Assembly: GCA_024697545.1 (NCBI GenBank)
Contig: JAILFN010000103.1
Location: 25,368-89,367 of the forward strand
From: Ruminococcus sp.
Lineage (GTDB): Bacteria > Bacillota > Clostridia > Oscillospirales > Ruminococcaceae
Direction of reading: 5' to 3'
Length of the DNA stretch: 64,000 nt
Both the position numbers and the translations under genes were made by a program. The notes beneath the pieces are model-generated. The model saw only the letters and a program-made list of their open reading frames with translations, was not told where the DNA came from and did not search any database. Below are positions 26,464-35,878 of this stretch, piece by piece; the stretch's first letter is position 1, and each line of letters starts with the position of its first letter.

Positions 26464-27093
26464 TCAGCCTCGTATCCTGTACGCGATCTCGGTGTAGATC
26501 GTGTATACAAATACATAAACCTGCTGGAAGAGCGACAGAAGAAGGATCGCCAGGAAGAGTATCAGCAGCATCGCTACCAGCGTAAGAACGATCGAGATGA
26601 GCGTCTTGATGAGCGAATACTGGTGAACCGCCTTCATAGCGGATATCATAAGCACGATCGACCAGCCCATTCCGAGGTAATTGAAGAAATTCACCCAGAT
26701 GGCTTCCTCAAGAATGAGGAAGTTTGAGAGTATAACTGCCGCATAGCTGCAAAGGATATAGGGTACCAGAGCGTAGGCGGAGTATATGCAGATCTTTTTA
26801 AGTGTGCCCTCGCCGTCGAGGAGGGTGCATATACACCAGTTGCCGATGACCCATGTCGCGAAGTATACGACAGACTGAACTACCAGCGGAACAACGTTGA
26901 ATACCTTAACGGTATTTGTATTGAAAGCAAATCCGACCATTCGGTTGTTCGCCACCATTGCGATGAACAGCAGCAGAACGATGAACAGCGAGAGCTTTAC
27001 AGAGCCCTGCTTTTTCCATCTGAGGTCCTCAAAGCCTTCTGTCGGGTGGAAGCACACATGTCTCACCCAACCGAGTGTAGAAAATTCATACAT
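26464..27093 (-). CDS. Yip1-family membrane protein
   Basis: 209 residues with five membrane segments after a short N-terminus that contains HPTEGFEDLRW, a typical Yip1-family start. YFATWVIGNWCICTL and YSAYALVPYILC are the conserved helices. The role is unknown in bacteria; it may shape or stabilise the transporter assembly. A strong GGAGGTGG ribosome site lies before the ATG. It is three bases after the NHL gene and 20 bases before the DUF5696 gene. Confidence 0.8.
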   Translation of the reverse strand: MYEFSTLGWVRHVCFHPTEGFEDLRWKKQGSVKLSLFIVLLLFIAMVANNRMVGFAFNTNTVKVFNVVPLVVQSVVYFATWVIGNWCICTLLDGEGTLKKICIYSAYALVPYILCSYAAVILSNFLILEEAIWVNFFNYLGMGWSIVLMISAMKAVHQYSLIKTLISIVLTLVAMLLILFLAILLLSLFQQVYVFVYTIYTEIAYRIRG

Positions 27094-27096
27094 ATG

Positions 27097-28737
27097 TTAA
27101 TCCACCTCCATCATTCTTCTTCTGAGTCTTGTTATACCGTTAGATCTTATTATCTTGACCACGATGGAAAGAACCACCAGACCGAGGAGCACGATGGCTA
27201 TAAGCGTAAAGTGATCCTGGAGCCACTGCTCTCTGTAATACTCGAACGCCTTGTCGTAGTCCTTCTTGTCGTTGGCTATCTTGAATCTCTTCATAGCCTT
27301 TCTGTACTCGTGATTTTTAAGATCTGCCTTACCGAGACCGATGTGCGCGTAGGTGTAGCCGCCGTCACGCTTGATGACCTCGTTCCAGTAAGGACTTGCC
27401 TCAACATAAAGACCTTCATCATAGTAGGAGAAAGCCTTATGCAGATTCTCACCGAATGAAGTTCTCTCGAACACGGTGATATCATTTCTGGTCTTTGCAC
27501 CCTCAAGCACGATAACGTAATCGTCAAGTGCCTCTACCGCATTCGGGCTGGAGAATGATCCGCGCTGATCTGCGGCGGAGTTCTTGGTGCCGAATATGCA
27601 GATAAGGTTGCAGAGCCTGTCGTACTGGAATACACGGCCTGTCTCAAAATCAAGTACGTTTATCAGACCCTCATCGCTTATCGCGATGTCTGTAAGCTTT
27701 GTAGCGTAGGTCTTCTTGGTCGCCATATCCCATACGGCATCGGTGTGGTCGCCGAAGTTATAGTCGTTTCCGACAACGTTATCCCAGATGTTGTAGCCTG
27801 CGGGGTTTATCTTCTTTACCGCGTCGGTATCGGTGGATACCTCGGTAACGGTGTAGATAAAGCCTTCGTTGTCGATATCGAAGTTTGCATACTCAACAGG
27901 CACGTTTCTTGTCATACCCTCGATCTGAGCGTTTGAAGCTACCTTTCTCCAGAGCTTCTGTGCTACGACCTTGGCGGTGACTTCAACGCGGTTCGCACCG
28001 TAGAAGCCTGTGAATGAGCCGTCCTTCTTGAACTGCACCGAACCCGTGTTCACCGACTTTACAACGGCGTATACGTTCTCGGCGTAGTCAACTATCACCT
28101 TTGTGGGGTTGAAGGTCTTTGAGGTGTAAAGCTTTTCGGTAGGCTTTATGTATTCCTGCTCCATAGTGAGCTGTGTTGCGCTGTCTACCGAAGCTCTGAC
28201 TACTCGGGCGTTTGCATAGTCGGCGATGAATATCGTCTGCTTGCCCGTGGTGGGGCTCTTCATAACGAAAAGACCCTGGGGCTCCTTGAGCATCGAGCCC
28301 GTGCCGTCTTCGGTAAGGGCTATCTCACCCGCAGAGGGGTCGAGCTTTGTAGGACCGTTTATGAAGTAATATCTTCCCGTTACCTCAAAGTCGGTGTTGA
28401 GTCTGAGTATCCTGCTGTTTCCCGTATCGGCTACCCAGATCTCCTTGTCGTCATAAACGAAGAAGTCTCTTGCCTCGCTCAGGGAATCGGAAGCCTCTTC
28501 GTTGTAAAATAGGGGATCGGCGGGATCTGAAAGCTTGTCAAGGCGCATATCCTTGCCCGTGACGGTCCTCTTTACGGTATAGCCCGCCTGAGATGGGATC
28601 GCCGTATCCCAGTTATCGTATGTGTAAGGTCTGTAAGGCTCATCCGCGAAAGCAGTGACGGACATCATAGACAAAGCCGTGCACGCTGCGAGCGACAGAC
28701 TGATGAGCTTCCTTACGGAAAATTTAAATCCATTCAC
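27097..28737 (-). CDS. Extracytoplasmic NHL-repeat protein with C-terminal membrane anchor
   Basis: 546 residues from a GTG start (AGGTGATAAT upstream). A signal peptide ends near TAFAD (residue 31). Residues about 85-430 form NHL-like beta-propeller repeats: KEIWVADTGNSRILRL, KQTIFIADYANARVV, GFIYTVTEV and LINVLDFETGRVFQYD. A small helical TPR-like section (about 435-500, YAHIGLGKADLKNHEYRKAM) leads to a membrane segment (about 512-532) and a basic tail. It should stand on the outer face and may bind glycans or other secreted components of the operon. The grouping NHL, Yip1, DUF5696 and two permease pairs recurs in clostridial genomes as far as I recall; its function is not settled. Confidence 0.82.
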   Translation of the reverse strand: MNGFKFSVRKLISLSLAACTALSMMSVTAFADEPYRPYTYDNWDTAIPSQAGYTVKRTVTGKDMRLDKLSDPADPLFYNEEASDSLSEARDFFVYDDKEIWVADTGNSRILRLNTDFEVTGRYYFINGPTKLDPSAGEIALTEDGTGSMLKEPQGLFVMKSPTTGKQTIFIADYANARVVRASVDSATQLTMEQEYIKPTEKLYTSKTFNPTKVIVDYAENVYAVVKSVNTGSVQFKKDGSFTGFYGANRVEVTAKVVAQKLWRKVASNAQIEGMTRNVPVEYANFDIDNEGFIYTVTEVSTDTDAVKKINPAGYNIWDNVVGNDYNFGDHTDAVWDMATKKTYATKLTDIAISDEGLINVLDFETGRVFQYDRLCNLICIFGTKNSAADQRGSFSSPNAVEALDDYVIVLEGAKTRNDITVFERTSFGENLHKAFSYYDEGLYVEASPYWNEVIKRDGGYTYAHIGLGKADLKNHEYRKAMKRFKIANDKKDYDKAFEYYREQWLQDHFTLIAIVLLGLVVLSIVVKIIRSNGITRLRRRMMEVD

Positions 28738-28796
28738 TGTATTATCACCTGTTTCCTTTTAATATAGATGTTGTTTCATTCTTATATCTCACCGGT

Positions 28797-29693
28797 TTAA
28801 TCCTTCATACCTGAGTTCGCCATGGTCTCCATAACGTTACCCTGTGCAATGAGGAATACAACCAGCGGGGGGATCAGGAGCAATACAGCCGAGGCAAAGG
28901 TGACACCCTGTCGTGCCAGACCTGCCATCGAGATCTGCTGTACGATAGTCGGCAGCGTCTTGTACTCTTCCGAGTAGATGACCGAACCGCCGTTTATGTT
29001 CCATGCCTGCTGGAACGCGAAGATTATGATGGTCATGATAGCGGGCTTTGAGTTCGGAACAACTATCTGCCAGCATATCCTGAAAAGTCCCGCGCCGTCA
29101 ACCTTCGCCGCTTCTACCATCGAGTCGTGTATGGTAGACATACTCTGTCTCATCAGGTAAAGGTTCATCGCTGTTGCGATATAGGGAAGGATCAGAACGA
29201 AGTAGGTGTCGATGATGTGGATCTTTGAGTACACGAGGAACTGCATGATCCATGTTGCCTGCGACTGGAAAAGCAGGGCAATAACGATTATCTTGTTGAG
29301 GATCTTATCGCCGGGGAACTTGCACTTAGCGAGCACGAACGCCGCCATGCAGGTAACGAACACGTTGAAAACACATATTACAACGGTCGTGAACACGCTG
29401 TTGAAGATGTATCTCGAAAGAGGTACTGTGTATTCCGCCGCTACCTTGAACATATCGTGGAAGTTCTTGCCGGTAGGATTGAGCACATAAAGCTTAGGCG
29501 GGAATACGAAAAGCTCTTCAACGGGCTTTAATGACTGTACTACAGAGTAGTAGATGGGGAATACCATGAATATTCCGAGTATCGAAAGGAACAGAAAGAT
29601 GCAGATATCACCGCCGACAGAGCCGTTGATCTTCTTGCGCTTTTCTCTGACTTTAAGCTGTTCGATCGACTTTTTTCTTCTTCTTCTTGCCAT
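28797..29693 (-). CDS. Carbohydrate ABC transporter permease, MalG type (first pair)
   Basis: 298 residues, six membrane segments. A highly basic start (ARRRRKKSIEQLKVREKRKK) precedes the first helix; SLKPVEELF and the EAA loop DSMVEAAKVDGAGLFRICWQI identify a MalG-like subunit. It lies 18 bases after its MalF-type partner. Sits in the inner membrane and forms half of the sugar channel. Confidence 0.92.
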   Translation of the reverse strand: MARRRRKKSIEQLKVREKRKKINGSVGGDICIFLFLSILGIFMVFPIYYSVVQSLKPVEELFVFPPKLYVLNPTGKNFHDMFKVAAEYTVPLSRYIFNSVFTTVVICVFNVFVTCMAAFVLAKCKFPGDKILNKIIVIALLFQSQATWIMQFLVYSKIHIIDTYFVLILPYIATAMNLYLMRQSMSTIHDSMVEAAKVDGAGLFRICWQIVVPNSKPAIMTIIIFAFQQAWNINGGSVIYSEEYKTLPTIVQQISMAGLARQGVTFASAVLLLIPPLVVFLIAQGNVMETMANSGMKD

Positions 29694-29711
29694 TTGTTAT
29701 CTGCACCTCCT

Positions 29712-30656
29712 TTAATCAATGTATTTGCCGAGCAGGCTGTTTACGCCCTTGTTCGCAAGGAGCATCACAAGGAACAGCACGAAGCATATCGCCGAAGCGT
29801 AGCCCATCTCGTATCTTACGGAACCGTAGTCGGTAGCGTGGTTCATAACGGTGTGAGCTGCGTAATCGGTAGAGGGCAGACCTACTAGCATCTGTCCTAC
29901 GGAACCTACGGTAAAGGAACCTGCGATCTGGTTAACTGCCGCGAACAGCAGCGAGGGTCCCATCGAAGGGATGGTGATCTTGAAAAGCTCCTGCCAGCGG
30001 TTCTTTATGCCCTCGATAGCGCCCGCTTCATACATCGTCTTGTCGATGTTCTGGAAGCCCGCACGCATAGCAAGGAAGCCAGCGCCCATCGACATCCAGA
30101 GCTGTACGATGATGCACACGCCGAGGATATAGGTGGTATCTGTGAGCCACTGAACGGGCTTTGAGATGAATCCGAGGTCAAGCAGTATAGCGTTCAGATA
30201 ACCGTACTGGTCACCGGAAAGTATCAGCTGCCATGTTACATATACGGAAGTAGTCATCGAAGGTGCATAGAAAACGAAGGTGAAGAAGGTCTTGAGGAAT
30301 GGGTTCATCTCGTTTATCAGCCATGCGACCAGGAAGCTGAGCATATAAGCGAAGGGTCCTGTGAATACCGCGAAGATAAGGGTATTTCTGACTGCGATAA
30401 GGAATACGCTGTCGTTAACGAACAGAGTATAGAAGTTTGAAAGTCCGACCCACTTGGGCGCCTGTATCATATTGAAGTTGGTGAAAGACATCGGGAGACT
30501 CATTACAACGGGTATGATCGTGCAGAGCAGGAACAAAGCCATGAACGGAGCAAGGAGCCCGTAGCAGCCCTTATTGACTTTCATCATATGCCAAGTATAA
30601 TGCCAGTAGCCCATCTTTATAGCCGGCGTCTGATTATTTCTTTGCTGGTTTGCCAT
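29712..30656 (-). CDS. Carbohydrate ABC transporter permease, MalF type (first pair)
   Basis: 314 residues, six membrane segments, EAA loop TMYEAGAIEGIKNRWQELF. Follows the solute-binding protein gene by 19 bases, as expected for a binding-protein-dependent importer. The substrate should be the ligand of the 30676-33705 protein. Confidence 0.92.
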   Translation of the reverse strand: MANQQRNNQTPAIKMGYWHYTWHMMKVNKGCYGLLAPFMALFLLCTIIPVVMSLPMSFTNFNMIQAPKWVGLSNFYTLFVNDSVFLIAVRNTLIFAVFTGPFAYMLSFLVAWLINEMNPFLKTFFTFVFYAPSMTTSVYVTWQLILSGDQYGYLNAILLDLGFISKPVQWLTDTTYILGVCIIVQLWMSMGAGFLAMRAGFQNIDKTMYEAGAIEGIKNRWQELFKITIPSMGPSLLFAAVNQIAGSFTVGSVGQMLVGLPSTDYAAHTVMNHATDYGSVRYEMGYASAICFVLFLVMLLANKGVNSLLGKYID

Positions 30657-30675
30657 TTAATTCCTCTCCCCTTTC

Positions 30676-33600
30676 TTACTCATACAGTGCAAGGTCGTTG
30701 TTCTTACGAGTGATCTCTTCATTGATATCCTTGTCATACCAGAAGAGGGTATCACGCGCATTTGCGTACTGGTTTGCAACCTCTCTGAAGGCGTTGTTGA
30801 GGTTTCTGGTAACGCCGTAGGAAGCGGGGATAACGGGAACTTCCCTCTGAGCCGTCAGCTGCTGGGTGAGCTTGCCCACCTGAGACTGAGTCCAGGAGAG
30901 GTTCTGGAGCGCGTTGAGGTTTGCGGTATCAAAGCGTCCCATTGTGCCGAGTACGGATTCGATATCCTGTCCGTAAGTGGTCTGGGTCTCATCGGAGGTG
31001 AACCACTTGATGAATTCCCACGCGCCTTCCTTATCGGGGCAGGTCTTGAAGATCAGGGCGCCCGATCCCGCGGAGGATGCGGTGATGTCGATCTTTGTGC
31101 CGTCCTTCAGGGTAACGCTGCCGTTTTCATTGGGTGTGCCGGGAACGTGCATGAAGTTCCAGCAGCCCTTGATCTCGGGAGCCGCAACGGTCAGCTGGTT
31201 GAAGAAGGTGTAGTTCTGGATCATTATAGGCATATCGCCCTGACGGAATCTTGTGAATGCGTCGTAAGTCTGGCTGAAGCTGTACTTGGTGTAGAACTCT
31301 GTCCACATCTCAAATGCGTTTACAGCCTCCTGCTTGTCGAAGTTTGTCTTTGTGAGGTCTTCGTTGTAGTAGTTGACACCCTGCTGCATGAGGAGCATAG
31401 CGAAGGTGTTGCCCGCTTCTGTTACAGGCGATACGGCGGTGACGCCCGATGTGCCGCCCATTACGGGGAGGATAAGACCTACTTCCATGTAGTTTCTCTG
31501 AAGTACAGGCAGTACGTTGAGCAGACCCTCCCATGTTGCGAGGTCGGTCTCGGGGTCAACGCCCAGTTCTTCAAGGATATCGCTGCGGTAGAACAGCATC
31601 GGGAAGGTCTGGGATACGGGCAGTCCGTATACGCCGTCGTTGTACTTATAAAGTGTAGTAGCGTCGGAAGAGAATCTCTTTATAACTTCCTCATAATCGG
31701 GGAACTGTGTGATATCCTCAAGCACGCCTCGTGAAGCCAGCTGTATCGGGAAGTCGCCGCCCATGAACAGTGCAAGGTCGGGGCCCTTTCCTGCGAATGT
31801 AGCTTCGATTATACCGCCCTGTACCAGCTTCATGTTTACCTTGGTATCAGCGGTAAGGTTGTATTCGTTGTTTACGAGGTTTGTAACGACGGTAGCGTTA
31901 TCACGGCCGAGCGCGATCCAGCAGGTCATTACGTCATCGCCCTCTTCAAGATCCGTAAGGGAGTTGTAATCCTCAAAGAAAGAGCCGATGAAAGCGTCAA
32001 ATCCGAACTTTAAGGAACGGAAGAAATTGTTCTTGCAGGGGGTGAATTCCTGATCCTTGCCCGCAAGCTCTATGAGGTCTACCTCAAGCGGCTGCTCGCG
32101 GTAGGTGCTCACCCATGATGAAAGCGAGGTAACGTTATCCTTGATCTGGCTCATCATCTCGGGGATACGGTCGGGCTTTTCGATACACTCGTCAAGGGTA
32201 AGTGCCATCTTTTCGAGAGTTACAGCCTCAGAACCGCCCTGATTCGAGAGAGTCTCGATCTCATCCTTGAGGGCTCTCAGCTGCTTGCTGAACGCCTTGA
32301 AATCGGGAATGATCTCGGGAATGGTGTGGTCGATCATGTAGTTGTTGTACTCATCGGGATCGGGACCTGTTATCTGTCTGATCCTGCGGTAGTAGTTGTT
32401 GATATCATAGGTGATGTTATCAAGCTCGCCCATGATAGAGCCGATCTCACCGGGAACAGCCTCAAGTGTGAGGGTGTGCTGACCTGCCGAGAGGTAGTAG
32501 TAAATGGGGTCTGCATTCTCGTCTTCGGTAACTCTGGGAGTTGTGATCGTCCAGTCGGAGTTGTAGTAGAACTTGATCTGGTCGCTCTGCTTGTTGGGAA
32601 CTACACCGTCAATGTAAAGGCGGCGGTTTGAGTACATACCGCGCATCACGTCCTGCTTGGCGCGTATGCCGACCTTGTACCAGCCGTCCTTTGCAACGGT
32701 AACGTTCCATGTAGCAGACTGCGTGGACTGGCTCCAGCTCTGCTTTCCTATTGTATTGTATCTGGTCTTGGTGGGGCTCGTGCCGTTTACGCACGAGGTT
32801 ATGTAAGAGTGCATATCGCTCGTCGGGAAGAGCGTGCGGTCGCTCTTTTCGTTCGCAAGCTCACCCTCAAGGGTGATGAGCTCATCGGCAGCCGAAGAAA
32901 GCTCGGAAGCATTGGGTGCCTGATAGTCATCGGGACCGGTATACTGATAAAGTGTGAAGTCCTTGAGCGCGAACTGCGCCTTTTCGGACTTGATGGTAAC
33001 GACATTGTGCCCGTTCTCAAAATAGAAGAGAAGCGGCTCGCCCGAAAGTCCGTCGATATCTTTAAGCGGCTGATCCATCTGCCACTTTGCATATGCGACC
33101 TGACCGGGGCGGATATCGTTTCCTCTCGTATCCATGTCTATGCCGGTGCTGCTCTCTGTCGTGGCGTTCACCCATACCTTCGGAAGAGTGATACGTCCCG
33201 CGGTAGGATACTGGCACTCGCCGTTTACGTCAAACTCCAGCTCAACGTCGCTGGTGTTGCTCTCCTGCGGAACGTAATAGCTCACCTTTACGCTGTAAAC
33301 GCCCGCCGAGGGAACATCCACCCCGAACGAGAAGCCGCCGTCCTGGTTCGCCCAGTTGAGGACATTGTCCTCACCGCCGACAGAAGCCATTGCTATGTCT
33401 GTACCGTCCAATACAGTGTAATCAGAGCTGCCCGCGATATCCGCAGCAGTCAGTGTGATCTCCTGATCGGAGCCTTTTTCGCCCGAATACTTGACGAAAA
33501 ACTCTTTGTAGGATCCTTCAACGCGCTTGCCCTCTGCCCCAGCCGACTCACTGCCGCCGTCCGCCGAAGCAGCGTTCCCGACAGCGCCGTCAAGCGCAGC

Positions 33601-33705
33601 GGAATTCTCTTCTTCAGCGTCAGCAAACGCAGGTATCGCCGCCGAAGCCAGCATTACAGCTGCGACTGCGGAAGAGACAACACGCCTAAACCTTGTGTTA
33701 TTCAC
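30676..33705 (-). CDS. Large solute-binding protein with N-terminal CBM-like domains
   Basis: 1009 residues, about twice the usual size. GTG 33705 is the start because AAAGGTGG lies before it and the sequence then begins with a clean signal peptide ending near AFADA. No lipobox Cys is seen, so it may be anchored in another way or released. After a linker come two beta-sandwich regions (about 60-250 and 275-435) that look like carbohydrate-binding modules or CBM-like caps: FSFGVDVPSAGVYSVKVSYY, WNVTVAKDGWYKVGIRAK, YLSAGQHTLTLEAV. A helical section (about 440-560) leads to a family 1 solute-binding domain (about 570-1000) with GPDLALFMGGDFPIQLASRG, YGLPVSQTFPMLFYRSDIL and MPIMIQNYTF. The combination suggests capture of oligosaccharides while held on polymer. 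It heads the two-permease operon, 160 bases after the ATPase genes. Confidence 0.85.
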   Translation of the reverse strand: MNNTRFRRVVSSAVAAVMLASAAIPAFADAEEENSAALDGAVGNAASADGGSESAGAEGKRVEGSYKEFFVKYSGEKGSDQEITLTAADIAGSSDYTVLDGTDIAMASVGGEDNVLNWANQDGGFSFGVDVPSAGVYSVKVSYYVPQESNTSDVELEFDVNGECQYPTAGRITLPKVWVNATTESSTGIDMDTRGNDIRPGQVAYAKWQMDQPLKDIDGLSGEPLLFYFENGHNVVTIKSEKAQFALKDFTLYQYTGPDDYQAPNASELSSAADELITLEGELANEKSDRTLFPTSDMHSYITSCVNGTSPTKTRYNTIGKQSWSQSTQSATWNVTVAKDGWYKVGIRAKQDVMRGMYSNRRLYIDGVVPNKQSDQIKFYYNSDWTITTPRVTEDENADPIYYYLSAGQHTLTLEAVPGEIGSIMGELDNITYDINNYYRRIRQITGPDPDEYNNYMIDHTIPEIIPDFKAFSKQLRALKDEIETLSNQGGSEAVTLEKMALTLDECIEKPDRIPEMMSQIKDNVTSLSSWVSTYREQPLEVDLIELAGKDQEFTPCKNNFFRSLKFGFDAFIGSFFEDYNSLTDLEEGDDVMTCWIALGRDNATVVTNLVNNEYNLTADTKVNMKLVQGGIIEATFAGKGPDLALFMGGDFPIQLASRGVLEDITQFPDYEEVIKRFSSDATTLYKYNDGVYGLPVSQTFPMLFYRSDILEELGVDPETDLATWEGLLNVLPVLQRNYMEVGLILPVMGGTSGVTAVSPVTEAGNTFAMLLMQQGVNYYNEDLTKTNFDKQEAVNAFEMWTEFYTKYSFSQTYDAFTRFRQGDMPIMIQNYTFFNQLTVAAPEIKGCWNFMHVPGTPNENGSVTLKDGTKIDITASSAGSGALIFKTCPDKEGAWEFIKWFTSDETQTTYGQDIESVLGTMGRFDTANLNALQNLSWTQSQVGKLTQQLTAQREVPVIPASYGVTRNLNNAFREVANQYANARDTLFWYDKDINEEITRKNNDLALYE

Positions 33706-33865
33706 AATAAATCCACCTTTCCAGTAAATTTGCTGTACTATAAACAGTCCCGCAGGCGGCATAGGTCTTTAAGACAGCCGCACCGCAAAGCTGATTACAT
33801 TTTAAATATATACTATCCGCCCCACAGCAGGAAACGGCAATAGTCAAAACTGTTTTCAAAATGGC

Positions 33866-34807
33866 TCAGCCCGACCTGACGATGTAAAGCCTTCCGCTCT
33901 CATCGTCCACCTCGACCTTAACTCTGTCGCCGCCCTTGATGCCGAGCTTGTCCATGTGGTCACGCGGAAGCTGCAATCTTCCCGCGCGGTCCAATACCAC
34001 AAGTTCTTCGTGGGTAAAGCCATCGTCGCCCTCCGCAGCAGCCGAAGCGTCCGCTTCCGTCTCACCGAAGCCCTTTATCTGCTCCAGCTCTTCCTTATAG
34101 GAACGCTTTCGCACGATCTCAGAGCTCGTCCTGCCGTCGCGTATCGCCACGACGCGGTCGATATGCCGTGCCAGCCGAACGTCATGCGTAACGATGACGA
34201 CCGTGACCCCTAAGGTCTTGTTCACCTCTTTGAAGATATCGAGTATCATATTAGAGGTCTTGGTATCGACAGAGCCCGTCGGCTCGTCTGCAAGAAGCAG
34301 CTTCGGGTCGTTCGCAAGGGCAATGGCGATAGCCACCCTCTGCTGCTCGCCTCCCGACATCTGATCGAGGCGCGAGTTCTTTCGTCCCAGAAGCCCTACG
34401 CTTTCAAGAAGCTTCAGCGCCTTTTCGCGCCTTTTGCGCCGCCCGTCAAGCAGCATCGGCAGTTCAACGTTCTGCACCGCGGTAAGATACGGCACAAGGT
34501 TTCTCGCATTGTTCTGCCAGACGAACCCGACGGTATTGCGTTTATATTCAACATAATCGTTGTCTGTAAATTTCAGCAGGTTCTTTCCGTCAACGAAAAG
34601 CTGACCCGCACTGGGTCTGTCAAGTCCGCCCAGCATATTAAGGAGCGTTGATTTTCCGCTGCCCGAGTTGCCGACTATCGCCATCAGCTCTCCCCTGTCA
34701 ACGGTAAGATCAAGTCCCTGGAGCGCCACGACCTCGACCTCTGAAGTCTTGTATATCTTCACAAGGTTCTCGCACCTTATCATAGCGCTGTCATTATCAG
34801 CTGTCAT
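33866..34807 (-). CDS. ABC ATPase of the MacB/LolD type with a C-terminal AbrB-like domain
   Basis: 313 residues. The ATPase (about 8-225) has Walker A GNSGSGKST, the Q-loop FVWQNNARN, signature MSGGEQQRVAIA, Walker B LLLADEPTGSVDT and a His switch VTHD, the layout of LolD/MacB/FtsE ATPases that power FtsX-like permeases. After an acidic linker, residues about 265-313 (VVLDRAGRLQLPRDHMDKLG and RVKVEVDDESGRLYIV) match the swapped-hairpin fold of AbrB/SpoVT DNA-binding domains. An ATPase with such a tail is uncommon: it could bind DNA, dimerise or sense. ATG 34807 is taken because it directly follows the previous gene; the ribosome site is weak. No FtsX-like permease gene is found nearby. Confidence 0.85.
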   Translation of the reverse strand: MTADNDSAMIRCENLVKIYKTSEVEVVALQGLDLTVDRGELMAIVGNSGSGKSTLLNMLGGLDRPSAGQLFVDGKNLLKFTDNDYVEYKRNTVGFVWQNNARNLVPYLTAVQNVELPMLLDGRRKRREKALKLLESVGLLGRKNSRLDQMSGGEQQRVAIAIALANDPKLLLADEPTGSVDTKTSNMILDIFKEVNKTLGVTVVIVTHDVRLARHIDRVVAIRDGRTSSEIVRKRSYKEELEQIKGFGETEADASAAAEGDDGFTHEELVVLDRAGRLQLPRDHMDKLGIKGGDRVKVEVDDESGRLYIVRSG

Positions 34808-34817
34808 GCTGTTTTTA

Positions 34818-35504
34818 TCAAAGCTGCTCAACGATCTCACCATCCTCAAGCGTGTAGACCTTGTCGGCCACATCCATCATACTGGGGTCGTGTGTCGTCA
34901 TAATGATAGTCATACCGCGTTCAGCGACAAGTTCCTTGAAAAGCTTGACGATATGCAGCGCCGTCGCAGTATCCAGCTCGGCGGTAGGCTCGTCCGCGAA
35001 GACTATCAGCGGCTCGTGAGCTATCGCCCTCGCTATCGCCGTCCTCTGCTGCTCACCGCCCGACATCTCGGAAGGACGATGGTGCATACGCTTGTCAAGT
35101 CCGACAGCCGTCATGACCTCAACGACCCGCGCCCGCCTTTTATTATAAGGATAGTTCGCGAGCCTGAGCATGAAATCAACGTTTTCAAAAGCGGTCAGAC
35201 CGCTCATGAGCGCTACCGACTGGAAAACGAACGCCATCTCGCGCCGTCTTATGTTATCGCGCTTCTTTTCCGAAAGCTTTGTGATATCCCTGCCGTCAAA
35301 CACTACCTTGCCCTTTGTGGGCTTATCAAGCGCACCGAGGATATTGATGAGGGTGGTCTTGCCGCTGCCCGATCTTCCCCTGAGCACCGTCAGCTTTCCC
35401 TGCTCGATCTCGATGTTGATGTTTTTCAGTGCAGAAACAACGCTGCCGTCGCCGATCTTGAAGTCGCGGCAGACGTTTTGGGCTGAAAGTATGACCTCAC
35501 CCAT
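34818..35504 (-). CDS. ABC ATPase of the MacB/LolD type
   Basis: 228 residues: Walker A GRSGSGKTT, Q-loop FVFQSVALM, signature MSGGEQQRTAIA, Walker B LIVFADEPTAELDT, and H-loop TTHD. Belongs to the same subfamily as its downstream neighbour; the two probably form a heterodimer. ATG 35504 is preferred because GAGGTG is at the right distance. It is the first gene after the promoter at 35688-35716. Because the following sugar permeases belong to another transporter class, the partner permease is uncertain. Confidence 0.9.
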   Translation of the reverse strand: MGEVILSAQNVCRDFKIGDGSVVSALKNINIEIEQGKLTVLRGRSGSGKTTLINILGALDKPTKGKVVFDGRDITKLSEKKRDNIRRREMAFVFQSVALMSGLTAFENVDFMLRLANYPYNKRRARVVEVMTAVGLDKRMHHRPSEMSGGEQQRTAIARAIAHEPLIVFADEPTAELDTATALHIVKLFKELVAERGMTIIMTTHDPSMMDVADKVYTLEDGEIVEQL

Positions 35505-35687
35505 CGGACACCTCACTAATCATTTTGTACAATTTGCATATAACTTTATTCATAATAGCCATACTCATCATGTCTGTCATATCCTGTACCTGTGCGGTCA
35601 AGAATACAAATTTTTTAACTAATATGCACATTATAACGCCGCGTTTTTAGTAACATATGACAAAAAGAGCCTAATGGACTAATTCTA

Positions 35688-35716
35688 ATTATATCAATTT
35701 TCATGCGGTTTGTCAA
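35688..35716 (-). promoter_or_regulatory. Consensus promoter of the ABC operon
   Basis: Minus strand TTGACA (35711-35716), 17-base spacer, TATAAT (35688-35693). It gives a leader of about 175 bases before the ATPase start at 35504; in this leader I see no clear riboswitch. The rest of the 35505-35878 gap is AT-rich and contains no gene; a promoter for the spoIIA-like operon is expected near 35818-35856 but no consensus is convincing. Confidence 0.85.
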
Positions 35717-35878
35717 GTGTAAGAAAACGTTTACGGTATTCTTTAAGTCAATTTTCACAAATTTAGTCACTATTCACAATATAAAGATTAAATTTTGTAT
35801 ATTTTCACTTCTTTCATGTGACAATATTCGCATGAAACGGGTGTTATTATTATACTTGCAAAAAGGAAGTGAACGAAA

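Noticed and set aside
32809..33843. 344-codon plus-strand frame opposite the large binding protein
   Set aside because: No ribosome site or known motif; it covers both a real coding gene and its leader.
33866..35504. The two ABC ATPases taken as the energy source of the sugar permeases downstream
   Set aside because: Their motifs are of the MacB/LolD class that pairs with FtsX-like permeases; MalF/MalG-type importers in Firmicutes use a MsmX-like ATPase with a longer C-terminal regulatory domain.
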